Source of the DNA: Perca fluviatilis
Lineage: Eukaryota; Chordata; Actinopteri; Perciformes; Percidae
DNA length: 64,000 nucleotides
Reading direction: 5' to 3'
NCBI RefSeq assembly: GCF_010015445.1
Contig: NC_053127.1
Span: 7,875,276-7,939,275 of the forward strand
Position numbers and translations under genes: made by a program. Within the stretch, counting starts at the first letter, position 1. Each line of letters begins with the position of its first letter. The notes beneath the pieces are model-generated. The model did not search any database. It was not told the DNA's origin and worked only from the letters and a program-made list of their open reading frames with translations. Positions 38,401 through 48,573 of the stretch are shown piece after piece.

Positions 38401-41400
38401 TGAGAATGTTAGTGTGAAATTGAACACTACAGTAGGCTATATGCCAATGTTGTTTTCAATAAAAAAAAACATTTGCACAAAGCAAGCTGATCCACTTTTC
38501 CATGTTGATAAGAGCACTAAAATGAGAAAAAAATAAAATAAATAATGGGACAAAAAGAAATGAAGGGACATTTAGAATAGAAAAAAATGTGCGATTAATT
38601 GCGAGTTAACTATGACATTAATGCGATTCAATATTTTAATTGTTTGACAGCACTAGTGAGAAGCAAAACTCAAAACCATCTATCTGCTTTTCATAGCCAC
38701 GCTAGCGGTGGGTTGTAATTCTGTAGAGTTTTCATGTTCCCCTCAGGATGAATCGTACTGACTCCTCTGACTTTTTATCAGGTACAAGCTCTCACTTATC
38801 CAGTGAAATATCTCTACTTTCACCGATACCGACACATGTTTTATCCTGTTTATTGTCAGACGCTTTTAGATTCTCTTTGAGTGAAAGTCTGTCTTCCTTT
38901 TTTTGGCTGCTTTGCAGTGTAGTGATGGCGCAGTGGTTACAACACATACCTTTGGTGTGGGAGATCTGGGTTCAATGCCCACTGCGATACATCAACCAAT
39001 GTGTCCCTGAGCAAGACACTTAACCCCTAGTTGCTCCAGAGGTGTGTGACCTCTGACATATGTAGCAATTGTAAGTCGCTTTGTCGCTTTCTTCTCTGTC
39101 CTGATGTCACTTCCTGTCTCGCTTCTGTAACTCAATGAAATCTCTCATTCAGCATTTCTTTCATTCTGTCACTCAAGTTTTTTTTTTCTTCCATATCTGC
39201 AGATAAATCAGCTCCACTGCAGCCGTTGTTATTTTCAGTTGAAACCTTTGTTGTTTCAACAATAAAGATTACTTTGTGTCGTTCCTATCTTCCTATTGGT
39301 TGTCAGGCTGAGGTGGGTGTGGCGGGGAGACTGAGAGGACAGTCGAGGGGATTTATTTTTCCCCATCCAGTTGTGTTAATGTTAATGTCCGCGTCTTAAA
39401 TGTCTACAAATGAACTGGCCTGGCTGACTGTGCGGGACCAAGGACTGGGCTGGTCAGAAGACGTTGCGAAGTGGCAGCGGAGCCAAGGGACAGGTAGGCT
39501 CATCTACTTCACATGTAGCCTGGCAAATAGTGGTGTGCGATACTGCAAAATTTTGTATCGATCCGATACCAAGTAAATATAGGGCCAATATCGCCGATAT
39601 CGATACGACAACAATACCTTGCATCATCAAATTGCTAAATCTGAATTTTCATGACCTTTAAGAAGTTTTGGGATTTTTTCTTTGGATTATTGTTAGGCTA
39701 AGTTAAAACCCAGGACAGAATTGTCAAATTTTATAAATTTGTTGTGTTATCACTGTATCGTACAGCCTTTTCACAAATTATACAGCTTGCCGTTGTTGAG
39801 TTTTCGGCCTGAAAATCTAGCCCCACAGAGCTCCTCTTCCTCTCTGCCGTTCTTCTTCTCCGTCTCTGTCCTGCTTGTGTGTGTGTGCTGCTGGCTGCCA
39901 CCAAACACCGACGGGCCTGGCTGCTTGTTTGCCTGGCGCCGCTGAGTCACGTGACGGTGCAACATCAAATCACAAGAGGAGGGAGGAGGAGCCAAGTGGG
40001 CCTGCTCGGTGCTGTGACAGGAGCAGCACAGACACAGACAGCCAGGTCGCCTCTCTGATGGAACGTACTGGAGAGAAACTAAAACTAAAGTATCGATCAG
40101 ATTTCCATAACGTTGGTATGGATATTATCGATATTTGGATCGATCCGCCCACCACTCCCGGCAAACCGAGTGTTTGTCTCTTTAGTTTTAAATCCACAGA
40201 CAGCCAAACTGTGGAAGCCCCTAAACGTAAAGCGAATATCACGTTTTCCCAGCGCTGTGGTTATGTCATGACAATACAGAGATACAGCTTCAGTTTCATC
40301 TACATCCATGACGTTTATCTGTGCTATTTGACCCCTGAAGGTGCGGGGCTTATGGGAAATGGAGTTTGTTGAAGGCCACTTAAAAAACTCAAGTATTTGA
40401 TAAACAAAGATATTAGATCTACCCTCCTTATCTAAACATAAGAAGCGTGCCACATGACATACTGTTGAGAATAATTGATAATGCAGATATTATTCCTATT
40501 AACTTAAATTTTTAACGCTGTTACTGCCAAAAAATGCCGCACGTTACTATATTTGAAGCTGTTTTTTTCATCAGACTAGATCTCTGAGTCTGAGCCGAGA
40601 GGCAAAGACTGAGTAAACAAAACACACACCGGCTCGACGCACACATACCGCACAAGTATAAAGATCAGGCCACTTACCTTATTTTTACTACAAAGAGTGT
40701 ATATATTTGTTATTTATTTTTGGTATAGTTCTTAACAAGCATAATTTAATTTTGCCCAATTGTGGCCTGTTGAGGTGTTGTGTTATTTGTATCAATCCAC
40801 TATATAAACATAACAGCTACATACATGGCATTTGATTGGAGGTTAGTCTCACTTTGTCCCACAGCAACATTAAAATAGTTTAAATGTGTATACATTGTTT
40901 CTGTTAATAATGTATTGTATTAAGTGTCCATTTCATTATAATATTCAGATTTATCATAAATAATTGAACATGCACGTGTATTTTAAGTTCCGTTAAAGAG
41001 GGGTAGGTGAAAGTGGGGTCACATTCTAGCATTTAAAAATGTACTAGAAAGTAACGCAATAGTTACTTTCTGAAGTAAGTAGTTACTTTCAGAATTTGTA
41101 ACTGAGTAACTAATTTAGTTATTTTTTGGAAGAAGTAACTAGTATCTATAACTAATTACTTTTTAAAAGTAACTTGCCCAACACTGCCTTTTACAAAAAC
41201 ACTTCTCCAGTTTGTCAGTGCTGTCTATAACGATGAGTTCGGAGCCCATTAATGGGTTTCAGTTTAGTTTTAATTGAACATTTGAGGTCTGGGTAGAATG
41301 TTCATATGTAAAGATACATATGTTATATGGGGGAATGTAATTAAGCGCATAAACTCAAGTAGCCTACTGCTCTTCAGTACATTTCTGAGATACTTGAGCA

Positions 41401-43090
41401 TTTCAAGTTTATGCTACTTTATACTTCTACCCCACTACATACATAACTTTCAGATTATTATTACAAAATATAACGAATAAATTATGATACACATGGATGG
41501 ATCCCTGATTCAAATCCAGTAATATATACTGTATGCATCTGAAATGGGCCATTCTGCATAACAGTTACTTTTAATTTAAGTATATTTTGATGCAAATACT
41601 TTTGTACTTTAAGTAAGTAAGATTTTAAATGCAGGACTTGTACTTGTAACGGAGTATCTAAAGACATCCTGAAGGTGTACTTTGTTCACTTTGTTGTACT
41701 TGTTCAAATAAATGTTTACCGATGATCATGCCGATCTCGCAGCGTTGGTCGTAGCCGCAGCTCATCATCGTGCCCACTGTGTCGTTCACCATGGCAACTG
41801 AGTGTATATCATAGTCCTGCAGAGAGAGAGAGAGAGAGAGAGAGGTATGTTTATGTGCTTTCTTTTTATAATCTGTATACCAAATAACCTGCCTACACAC
41901 ACATTGTTGAGTGTCACAATGCTTTTAATCAGAAACAAGACAACAAACAACAACAATCAGCTTCAATACATCCAGAAATATCACGGAAAAAACATCCAAA
42001 AAGATAAATGACCACTTTACAGCACAAAGCAATGACTTATAATTGCATTCTGGGAAACAAACATAGGTTTGGCTGCATGTAGTCTATATCCACGACGTTC
42101 CACTTCCGGGATTGCTCCGGTGCCGCAGGAAATTCCGCCGGCTGTGTGTCTTTTCGCCGATGTCTGTTACCTTCCTCTTCCTCTGTGTTGTAATTTTAAA
42201 CTCTGGTGGATTTGTGAGGACTATGGTTAACTGCTCCTCAGATCTCTGCAGGGTAAATCCAGACAGCTAGCTAGACTATCTGTCCAATCTGAGTTTTCTC
42301 TCACACAACTATTTTACAGCAGCTCCGTGAGGAGTTTAGCACCGCCCATGACGATTCTGATTGGTTTAAAGAAATGCCAATAAACCAGAGCACGTTTTTC
42401 TCCCATCCCAGAATGCTGTGTGGACTAGCCAGACCCTCATCCGCTCCACAGCGTGTGGATGGGCTGGCAAAGCAAGACTACTCTGGGTTAAACCACCTCA
42501 GTAGCTAACAGTATCAGACTGAGCTACTTTAACAGAAGTAAAAAGTAGAATATTTCTCTCTGAAGTGTAGTGGAAGTACAGTACTTGAGTAAATGTATTT
42601 TCTAACATTCCACCACTGGTTTACAATGATAGAAAACATTTGAGAAGCTGGAACCAGACGACGTTTAGTGTGAAAAATGACGATTAATTGATTATCAAAA
42701 TAGCTGCCAATTCATTATCTGATTTACTGACTCATCATTGCAGCTCTTAATATGACTTCACATTTCACTCTTGTGTCCATCATATTGCTTCATGTCTTTT
42801 TTTTTTAAATCACCATATGAGCCTCAGTATTTTAGACTGACCCCTCTCCTGCGAATGGCCTCTTTCAGTAACTGCACCACATCTCTGCCCTCCACTCCGG
42901 AGCATTTGAAGCCTTTGGTCCAGCGGATCAGGATGCTCTGTGTAGAGAGAACATTTAATACACAAGACTACATTTTTTTAAAGAATAAGCTGATATTATT
43001 TCATCATGCGAAAACATTTTCCTATTCTTATCCTAAATCGTACTTTTTTCTGGAAGGTTTGGTTGACCCTAACCAAGATTAAAATGTGTA

Positions 43091-43121
<31 letters not shown>

Positions 43122-46100
43122 AGAGACACCTCGTCTATTTCTCTTTGTTCGCAGGGGAAGGAGAAGGTGAAGCCCAGAGGAAGAGTTTGTCCATTCAGAT
43201 CCCGAGAGACGAGGAAATCACCGAGACAGGCGGCGATGAGGTCGAACAACTGGACAGACAGACACACACATTTTCATGCTTCAACTTGAATACTCAAGCT
43301 GCAAGATACCTAACTTATACTGAAGAATGGGACTCAAATTCACCTTACTCTATCAGGTAATCTAAACAAAACACTACAAAAACACACCGATTGTACAGCG
43401 GCGTTAGAAAACGGAGTTTCTTCCATCACAAATGATCTTTGTTCAGACACACAAACTCAGCAACAGCCAAGTTAACATTTTGAAATAGTGACAGCTGATT
43501 TGACTTTCTTTTTTTATTAAGCTGCATGACTCACCGCTTCTCCAGTTCCTTCCTTAATTTCCGTCGTGATGGTAGTGCTCTCACTGTACAGCACTTGCGG
43601 ATTCCCCTCCACCACACGGACGTGAATTACTCGCAAGTTTGTTCCACCGAGATCCAACGCCAGGAAGTCGCCGCGGTCTGCCGGGAGGAAGGAAGCAGAT
43701 TGGCTGATCAAGGGGTGTAGGTGCACATTAGTCACGCATTGCCCTCCTCCACACTGCTGCAGAAGAAGGTCTGGCTATTTCCGGGATGGGAGAAAAACAT
43801 GCTCTTTGTGTTTATTCCTCAGGATTATTATTTTTTTTGCTTTTTTACACAGGGTTAATATTTTTCATCATTTGTAAAACTACTTTGAAAACAGAGTGCA
43901 CAATTTAAAGGTTAACTTTGGGTTTTTCAACGTGGACCCTATTTTCCTATGTTCTTATTACTGATGGGAACAACAATCTTTTGACATTGGTCCAGTATAA
44001 AGCGAGATGGCTGCAGTGGGCAGCTGCCAAACAAGCTTCAATGTAAATTATAGGACAATTGCGCACCTTCAATTTATGTCCAAGTGCTGTTGTTGCCGCT
44101 GACAGTCTCAGATTAATATTCAAATTTTTGTACAACATTACAGAGAGAGACCTTTTTGAAACAGCCCAGAAATGACCATCACCAAACCCACCACACTAAA
44201 AGTACTGTTTAGGATCTTACTCTTTAACAGAAAGGTCTCTCTCTGTAGGAAAATAGGACCCAGGTTGAAAAAAAAGTGTAAGTGTAAACTTAGCAACAAA
44301 GCACTAGCTCTTATTTTGCCTTATTCACTTTGTGCCATGTTTGATTTAGACTATTTCAGGGAAATGGTGTTAGTCTTTTTTTATTTGCTCTCGGGAGACC
44401 ACTGTTTGTGATAACAGTTCACAGTATTTTGTAGTTGCACTTTTAAATCTATTGTGAAAAGAGTACTATAATTTCTTTGCTGTTCGAAGTCCACTATGAA
44501 GATATGTTTCAAAGTACAGTATGTACAGTATATGCTCCTATTGTTACACTGTGAAGATGGTTAGTGCGAGGTTACTTTATATTTAAAACCATTGCACTGT
44601 ATGCAGAAAATTACGATTTGAAAACATTGTGGTTTGCATAGTTGTGTTGTTGAATCCACTGCTGTTGATGTAGAGCTTAAGATTTTTTATCCCTCTGTGA
44701 AATGTGCTCTGTTTATGGCTACTGCATGAAGTCATTCGTTTTAGGTAAAAAAATGTACGTAAGTTTTAGAACTCAAAGAACTGCCTTTTTGTCAATGCAA
44801 ATCATTTCAACATACAACTTTGTTTTCCTACACACACAAAAAGGAACCGCTGGCTGCAATACATTTGGATAGAGTTAACTTTAACAAATCATGTTAGATT
44901 TAGAGACCCCACTAGGGTACCAGGGACATGATGAAATTGCCTTAAAGTTGAAGAATACCTTTACATAATACTAGCTTTAAGCAATCAAGTTACAGTTACA
45001 GTCCAAAATCAGGTATCCTGACCATGATGAAATTACTTAACATTACACAATAAATTCGTATAGCAGTTAGTCTAACATCCGGTATCCTGAACATGATTAA
45101 ATTTCTTAACATTACACAATAAATTCATGCTACTGTAACGGAAAAATGATATGTTAAATTAACACAATTTTAATAGACAGTGTAATGTTAGCCACATTCT
45201 GATCATGTGGGACCGATGTACACATTACAATCAAGTAAATTATTTTTTATTATTATTATAAAAAAATTTCAGTGTTTGAGTTCCATTGGGGGGTGATCAC
45301 GGTCCAATGCTAAATGAATGGGACTCTATGGAGCTAAACGGCTAAATTTGTTAAAAGATTAGCAAACCAAACCTATTTCTAGCACATGTATTAACAGGGA
45401 GAGCCTAACCTGTCAGCTGTGATGTCGATGCCTCGAGAGAACAAAGGAAGCGACTCAGAGCTTGCCGTAAAGCAGTATCTCTGGTCGTATATGTGTATGA
45501 TGTCATTGACATTTTAAAAGGCTTTTTAGAAATAAAAAAGAAACTTTAAAAAAAATCTAACACCCAGCTGTGTGTATTTTCTTAGCCTCCCCTTTCAAAT
45601 GCAACATTCAAATTACTAGACAAAAAGTTATATCCTGAGAAAAGTGGATTTTGAGGGGTATAGCTCCATAGAGTCCTATTCTTTCTGCACTGGCCGTGAG
45701 CGCCCTCATATGGAACCAGAGTGGAACTGCAACCGGTTAATAATATGAACTTACCCGTCCTGTCTGGTGTGGCCCTGACGAAGGTGGGCAGCATCTTGAC
45801 GGCCGCATCGTAGGGAGGGTCTCTCTCCAAACCTAGAAGCATATCCTTGTAAAGCCGGGCAGAAACCTCCTTCAGCTTCTCCTTAGACAGCTGGAATGGC
45901 TTCAGGTACTGCTGCACCTGCAGACAGACAAAAAATATCATGGACAAAATGGACCTTTCTGACATAAATGCAAGGGGTAGGTTTAAAGTAGGTTTAGTTT
46001 AAAAAAAGATATTGTGGGGGGACATTATAACAGAGGGGTCTGGGGGTCCTCCCTCATAAAATCTTGAGCATCAAACACTTCTTTTCATGCGTCATGGTAC

Positions 46101-47104
46101 TTTTTCATGCGTACATTTATGGTGCAAATGTCTTTATTTATGTAAAGGAAATTATTATTCTCCTCCACTGTTCAAAACTTTCTGCATATTCAAAACATCA
46201 CACGTGTTTCCGGATGTTTTTTTTTTTTTTTAAGAATTATGTACATCTCAACAACAAATCTGTTAGCCAATTTAGACTTAGAAAACGTTAATGTCCCTGA
46301 GAGGCTTTTTGTTGTACAATACAGGCATATTGACACATAATCCACATGACATTGAACCAGACTTCTACAGCACTATTTATCTAACATGTAACACACATAC
46401 ATCAATAAATAGAATACAGCTATAAAAAGAGCTGGTAAGATGAATTTTACTTTGCACCATATTTCTTGAGAACATGTTTGATATTTGAATGACAGCTTTA
46501 TTGATATAGTTACTTTATGATAGAGATAGTAGAATACTGACATTGTTAAGTTCTAATTTCTATTTGTTTCTTCCCAGATTCTCCAACCCATGTGTGTCTG
46601 TTCTGTTATGTTATCCATTATCATTTGCTTCATCACCTTTTGTTGAAAAAATCTTCATTGAATTGACTGCACTTCTCTGTGGCTCACTCATGCATTCTGA
46701 CCGATGCCCCAGGACAATGGCAATCAACCTCTAAAACTGAACCCTCCTTAATAAAAACTACTTTGTTTCTTTTTTGAATTTAGCACATGTTGCCCAATTT
46801 AAAAACTCACACATCATATCTGACATCTTCTCAAACTGCTCTTCAATTACAGTTTTTACAGAATTTGTGATTTGGATTTTTCTTTCAGAGTTAACTGTCA
46901 GTCTTCAGCATTTGTGGATAAAATGGGGCCTTTTTTTACAGTGAGTTTCATACTGTGTGGGGAATACAGACTGGCTCATCTACACTGGTGGTTGGCAGAA
47001 TTTAAACAAACAACAACAACAGCAGCTGCTCAGGTGACACGTACCTTACGGAGCGTGTCTGGAGGGATGCCATCCAGGTACGGGGCCGGGTTATCTCCGC
47101 TCAT
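32763..47104 (-). CDS. hk3-like: single-domain hexokinase, complete coding gene (copy B)
   Basis: It phosphorylates glucose with ATP to glucose-6-phosphate, probably in the cytosol. Ten coding exons join without a frame break to 1401 nt: 466 residues plus stop. Visible motifs are the phosphate loop LDLGGTN (82-88), sugar-site FTFSFP with Ser152, WTK (Thr169, Lys170), VNDTVGTM (Asn205, Asp206), [11 protein letters not shown] (Asn231), [11 protein letters not shown] (Glu256), FEKM (Glu290), GVDGTVY (407-413) and SGKGAA (445-450). All catalytic and glucose-binding residues of the family are kept. Exon borders and phases equal those of HK1-type genes. Length matches glucokinase (465), not the ~920 residues of HK1-3. 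There is no N-terminal hydrophobic mitochondrial anchor. Proximity and orientation relative to UIMC1 point to the HK3 locus. Alternatives are a one-domain glucokinase-like paralogue or a gene shortened by loss of its second half. Confidence 0.93.
33250..33300 (-). pseudogene. partial decoy copy of exon 11 start with acceptor
   Basis: The intron contains a second ctcccgtag acceptor at 33288, followed by GTTCAGCGAGAAGCTCCAGG. This resembles the true exon 11 start for ~24 nt, then diverges. In frame it would read KFSEKLQAT and stop. The flanking intron (gggaggagggaggagaag) is duplicated too, and a hAT-like insert splits the duplicate. Confidence 0.7.
33345..33710. mobile_element. hAT-like insert in intron 10 of copy B
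   Basis: The interior has 'gcatcgatgcatcgcgatgcgg' and 'gataatcgaatcgtgag' themes, and it ends tcacacccctag. It lies within the duplicated exon 11/intron block (matching sequence resumes at 33710). The left limit is approximate. Confidence 0.5.
33970..34330. repeat. retroposon-like repeat with (ATT)n tail
   Basis: After an A-run comes a GC-richer body ending aagtgctgtatcaataaagattattatt, a typical LINE/SINE 3' tail with the signal aataaag. No identifiable protein. Confidence 0.5.
34516..34749 (-). CDS. hk3-like: hexokinase copy B, exon 10
   Basis: 234 nt; acceptor tctggttcag, donor AA|GTAAGC. It covers large-domain residues 340-418 and ends [13 protein letters not shown], the conserved strand near the ATP site. 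Confidence 0.95.
34869..35205. repeat. ~68-bp segment duplicated directly ~270 bp apart
   Basis: ggatctcaaaaatctg...ttaaaatgttattac at 34869-34935 recurs at 35137-35205 with a few changes, inside intron 9. Confidence 0.7.
35402..35479. repeat. (AC)n microsatellite
   Basis: About 39 perfect AC units in intron 9 of copy B. Confidence 0.97.
35640..35795 (-). CDS. hk3-like: hexokinase copy B, exon 9
   Basis: 156 nt; acceptor tcctgtag, donor GA|GTGAGT. It encodes [16 protein letters not shown]...[11 protein letters not shown]. Glu290 of FEKM binds glucose in the family. Confidence 0.96.
36441..36480 (-). pseudogene. partial decoy copy of exon 9 start with acceptor
   Basis: An exact copy of the acceptor (tcctgtag) plus the first 34 nt of exon 9 (reading [11 protein letters not shown], then a stop) lies ~680 nt upstream of the real exon in the same intron. 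Direct repeats ttaaaaaaagaagaacc flank it at ~36414 and ~36534. Confidence 0.9.
36665..37329. mobile_element. hAT-type element in intron 8 of copy B
   Basis: It starts CAGGGCTGTAGTAC and ends GACTACAGCCCTA. The 8-bp flanks tggtgtac and ttgtgtac match at 7 of 8. The interior has 'ggactcgactag' themes. No transposase. Confidence 0.8.
37584..37767 (-). CDS. hk3-like: hexokinase copy B, exon 8
   Basis: 184 nt; acceptor tcctttag. The donor AT|GTACGT was chosen among several GTs because it alone gives phase 2 and the family length (residue 288 Ile before FEKM). It carries [11 protein letters not shown] (Asn231) and [11 protein letters not shown] (Glu256). Confidence 0.93.
37908..38655. mobile_element. 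hAT element with BED-finger remnant
   Basis: Ends TAGTGCTTTCAGTTAAACGC and GTTTGACAGCACTA; the exact 8-bp target duplication gtgagaag is at 37900-37907 and 38656-38663. A plus-strand frame at 38163-38417 reads [20 protein letters not shown], which looks like the start of a BED zinc finger of a hAT transposase. The rest of the transposase is deleted. Confidence 0.88.
38919..39090 (+). mobile_element. tRNA-derived SINE
   Basis: Second copy of the family at 20388: tggcgcagtgg, gggttcaatgccc, then tgtccctgagcaagacactt and gtaagtcgctttg. It lies in intron 7 of copy B and is truncated at its 3' end. Confidence 0.85.
39527..40156. mobile_element. hAT-type element in intron 7 of copy B
   Basis: It starts ATAGTGGTGTGCGATAC and ends CCGCCCACCACT. 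The 8-bp flanks cctggcaa and cccggcaa match at 7 of 8. The interior has paired 'atcgat' motifs. The long reading frames inside have no recognisable domain. Confidence 0.75.
40157..41719. other. intron 7 of copy B, rest
   Basis: AT-rich intron with the 'agttactttctgaagtaag' theme of the common cagtggtgga-type repeat at ~41030-41190. No exon recognised. Confidence 0.5.
41720..41816 (-). CDS. hk3-like: hexokinase copy B, exon 7
   Basis: 97 nt, donor GTAAAC. It encodes [20 protein letters not shown] and [12 protein letters not shown], including the catalytic Asp206. One residue is missing from the usual CGYxDxxC loop. The polypyrimidine tract before the acceptor is a (CT)n microsatellite (41821-41843). 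Confidence 0.95.
42080..42482. mobile_element. fish MITE (tagtct ends) in intron 6 of copy B
   Basis: Begins TAGTCTATATCCACGACG and ends GGCAAAGCAAGACTA. Partial copies occur at 16289, 43749-43815, 55180-55269 and 62153-62270. Non-coding; superfamily not certain. Confidence 0.75.
42842..42937 (-). CDS. hk3-like: hexokinase copy B, exon 6
   Basis: 96 nt; acceptor tctacacag, donor GTCAGT. It encodes [20 protein letters not shown] and [15 protein letters not shown] carries Thr169/Lys170 of the sugar site. KCSGVEGxDVVQLL resembles the N-terminal domain of HK3 most closely among sequences I know, which fits the locus. Confidence 0.95.
43090..43117. repeat. (GT)n microsatellite next to exon 5 donor
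   Basis: About 14 units; on the transcribed strand it is a CA repeat starting ~12 nt inside intron 5. Confidence 0.95.
43130..43249 (-). CDS. hk3-like: hexokinase copy B, exon 5
   Basis: 120 nt, phase 0 both sides, acceptor tctgtccag. It encodes [13 protein letters not shown] and [18 protein letters not shown], with Ser152 of FTFSFP. The donor is the atypical GAG|GTGTCT. Confidence 0.94.
43535..43677 (-). CDS. hk3-like: hexokinase copy B, exon 4
   Basis: 143 nt; acceptor cccggcag, donor GTGAGT. It encodes [20 protein letters not shown] to [13 protein letters not shown] is the ATP phosphate-binding loop. Confidence 0.95.
43907..44287. mobile_element. MITE in intron 3 of copy B
   Basis: Inverted ends: ttaactttgggtttttcaac with ggaccctattttcc on the left, ggaaaataggacccaggttg on the right. 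Non-coding; outer limits are approximate. Confidence 0.6.
44288..45269. other. intron 3 of copy B; one local tandem duplication
   Basis: A ~66-bp unit (ggtatcctga...cttaacattacacaataaattc) is present twice at ~45012-45060 and ~45081-45128. Otherwise AT-rich intron with no exon. Confidence 0.6.
45270..45734. mobile_element. MITE ending 20 nt from exon 3 donor
   Basis: Its right end is ccagagtggaactgcaacc. The body (gcctcgagagaacaaagg, cacccagctgtgtgtatttt) is the reverse complement of the element at 47806-48518. It is absent beside exon 3 of copy A. Confidence 0.8.
45755..45917 (-). CDS. hk3-like: hexokinase copy B, exon 3
   Basis: 163 nt; acceptor gtctgcag, donor GTAAGT. It encodes [20 protein letters not shown] to [13 protein letters not shown]. 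Same size and phase as copy A exon 3 at 328-490. Confidence 0.96.
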
Positions 47105-47161
47105 TTTGGCCTTCTTGGAAATCTGTGTGCTGTTCCTGGTGTTTGCCTCTGTGCTGCTTAT
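47045..47161 (-). CDS. hk3-like: hexokinase copy B, exon 2 with start codon
   Basis: 117 nt, coding 47045-47104. Acceptor ctgtccag, donor GTACGT. It begins [20 protein letters not shown]. The 57 nt upstream are open in frame but have no ATG, and neither does exon 1, so translation should start here. Confidence 0.93.
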
Positions 47162-47229
47162 CTGGACAGAAGATATTAAAGGGTTAGTTCACAAAAACTA
47201 CAAAAATATTGTCTAATTCCATGAAGCCA

Positions 47230-47640
47230 TGCAGATAGTCTCAGATCTCCACTACTGAGGCTTCTGCCACCAACCTAACATGCTCCTAATGAGGATACCA
47301 TGCTGATGTTAAGCAAGTATAATGTTTTCCGTGTTCAACACGTTAGGTTAGCGTGTTAGCATGCTAACATTTAGTAATTAGCACTAAACACAAAGTATAT
47401 TCGAGACTGATGGGAATTAGTTTTTGCATGCATTTGGTCATAAACTGAAGGACAAATAAATATTTTCAGCTGATGGTGGCACTAGAGACAAAGTGAAGAG
47501 GATCACCAAAGTCAATAAGATTCTTCATCTGGGGACCATGGATGCCTGTACGAAATATCATGGCAATCCAACCAATCGTTGAGATATTTCAGTCTGGATC
47601 AAAGTGGTTTACCTACAGACCAACCGGTGTTGCATACGGA
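47230..47640. repeat. fish dispersed repeat
   Basis: The theme 'ccaaagtcaataagattcttcatctggggaccatggatg' followed by 'caatccaaccaatcgttgagatatttcag'. Same family as ~8020-8370, ~9560-9905 and ~15130-15530. Confidence 0.7.
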
Positions 47641-47805
47641 AATGTCTCAAACACTCTTTCTGTCCTTCTTAATGTATCTTAATTAATCTTAAAGTTGAGT
47701 AGAGTATACAGTACTGCTTAGCTTGTAGCTTGTGTGGTTAGCTGCTAACGTTGAGCCAAAGAATTTCTAATATAGGAAGTTCTCGTTACTTCCGGGTTCT
47801 GAACT

Positions 47806-48518
47806 GGTTGCAGATCCACCAGAGTTCCATATAGGGGGCGCTCACAGGCCAGTGCAGAATGAATGGGACTCTATGGAGCTATACCCCTCAAAACCCACTT
47901 CTCACAGGATATAAGTTTTTGTCTAGTAATTTGAATGTTGCATTCGAAAGGGGAGGCAAAGAAAATACACACTGCTGGGTGTTAGCTTTTTTTAAAGTTG
48001 CTTTTTTGTTCTAAAAAGCCTTTTAAAATGTCAATGACGTCATACACATATACGGCCAGAGATACTGCTTTACGGCAAGCTCTGATTCGCTTCCTTTGTT
48101 CTCTCGAGGCATCGACAACACAGCTGACAGGTTAGACTCTCCCTGTTAATACACGTGCTAGAAAGAGGTTTGCTAATGTTTTAAAGACCACACCGAAATA
48201 TTCACTCTGACATTCAGGCTCCGCTTCGGATGCTGTCAAGCGGGATCTCCACTGACCAATCAGCATTCATTAGCATAATGCTAGCATGTTATGGGCTACA
48301 ACGACTCACCCTGTAAGAAATCAAAAGGACATAAGTACTCGTTCATTCAACTTTCGACCTATAACCCATGTTGAACTTGCAAAACTACAATCAAATCTGA
48401 GGTTTCTCAACGACAATCAGGCGAAAGAGCCACATTTAGCCGTCTAGCTCCATAGAGTCCCATTCATTTTGCACTGGACCGCGATCACCCCCAGTGGAAC
48501 TCTGGTGGAACTGCAACC
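47806..48518. mobile_element. MITE, inverted relative to 45270-45734
   Basis: Ends ggttgcagatccaccagagttcc and ggaactctggtggaactgcaacc. It lies in an insertion absent from copy A; gttgagc occurs on both sides of the inserted block (~47750 and ~48570), suggesting a target duplication. Confidence 0.85.
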
Positions 48519-48573
48519 AAATTTGGTACAATTTGGCTGAATAGGGAGTGGAACGGCTTTCCGTAGACTGGCT

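Noticed and set aside
39771..40372. 165-codon frame at 39875
   Set aside because: It runs through a hAT-type element with clear ends and target duplication and has no domain.
47105..47161. N-terminal extension of hexokinase upstream of MSGDN
   Set aside because: The frame is open but lacks an ATG in exon 2 and in exon 1, so it is treated as 5' UTR.
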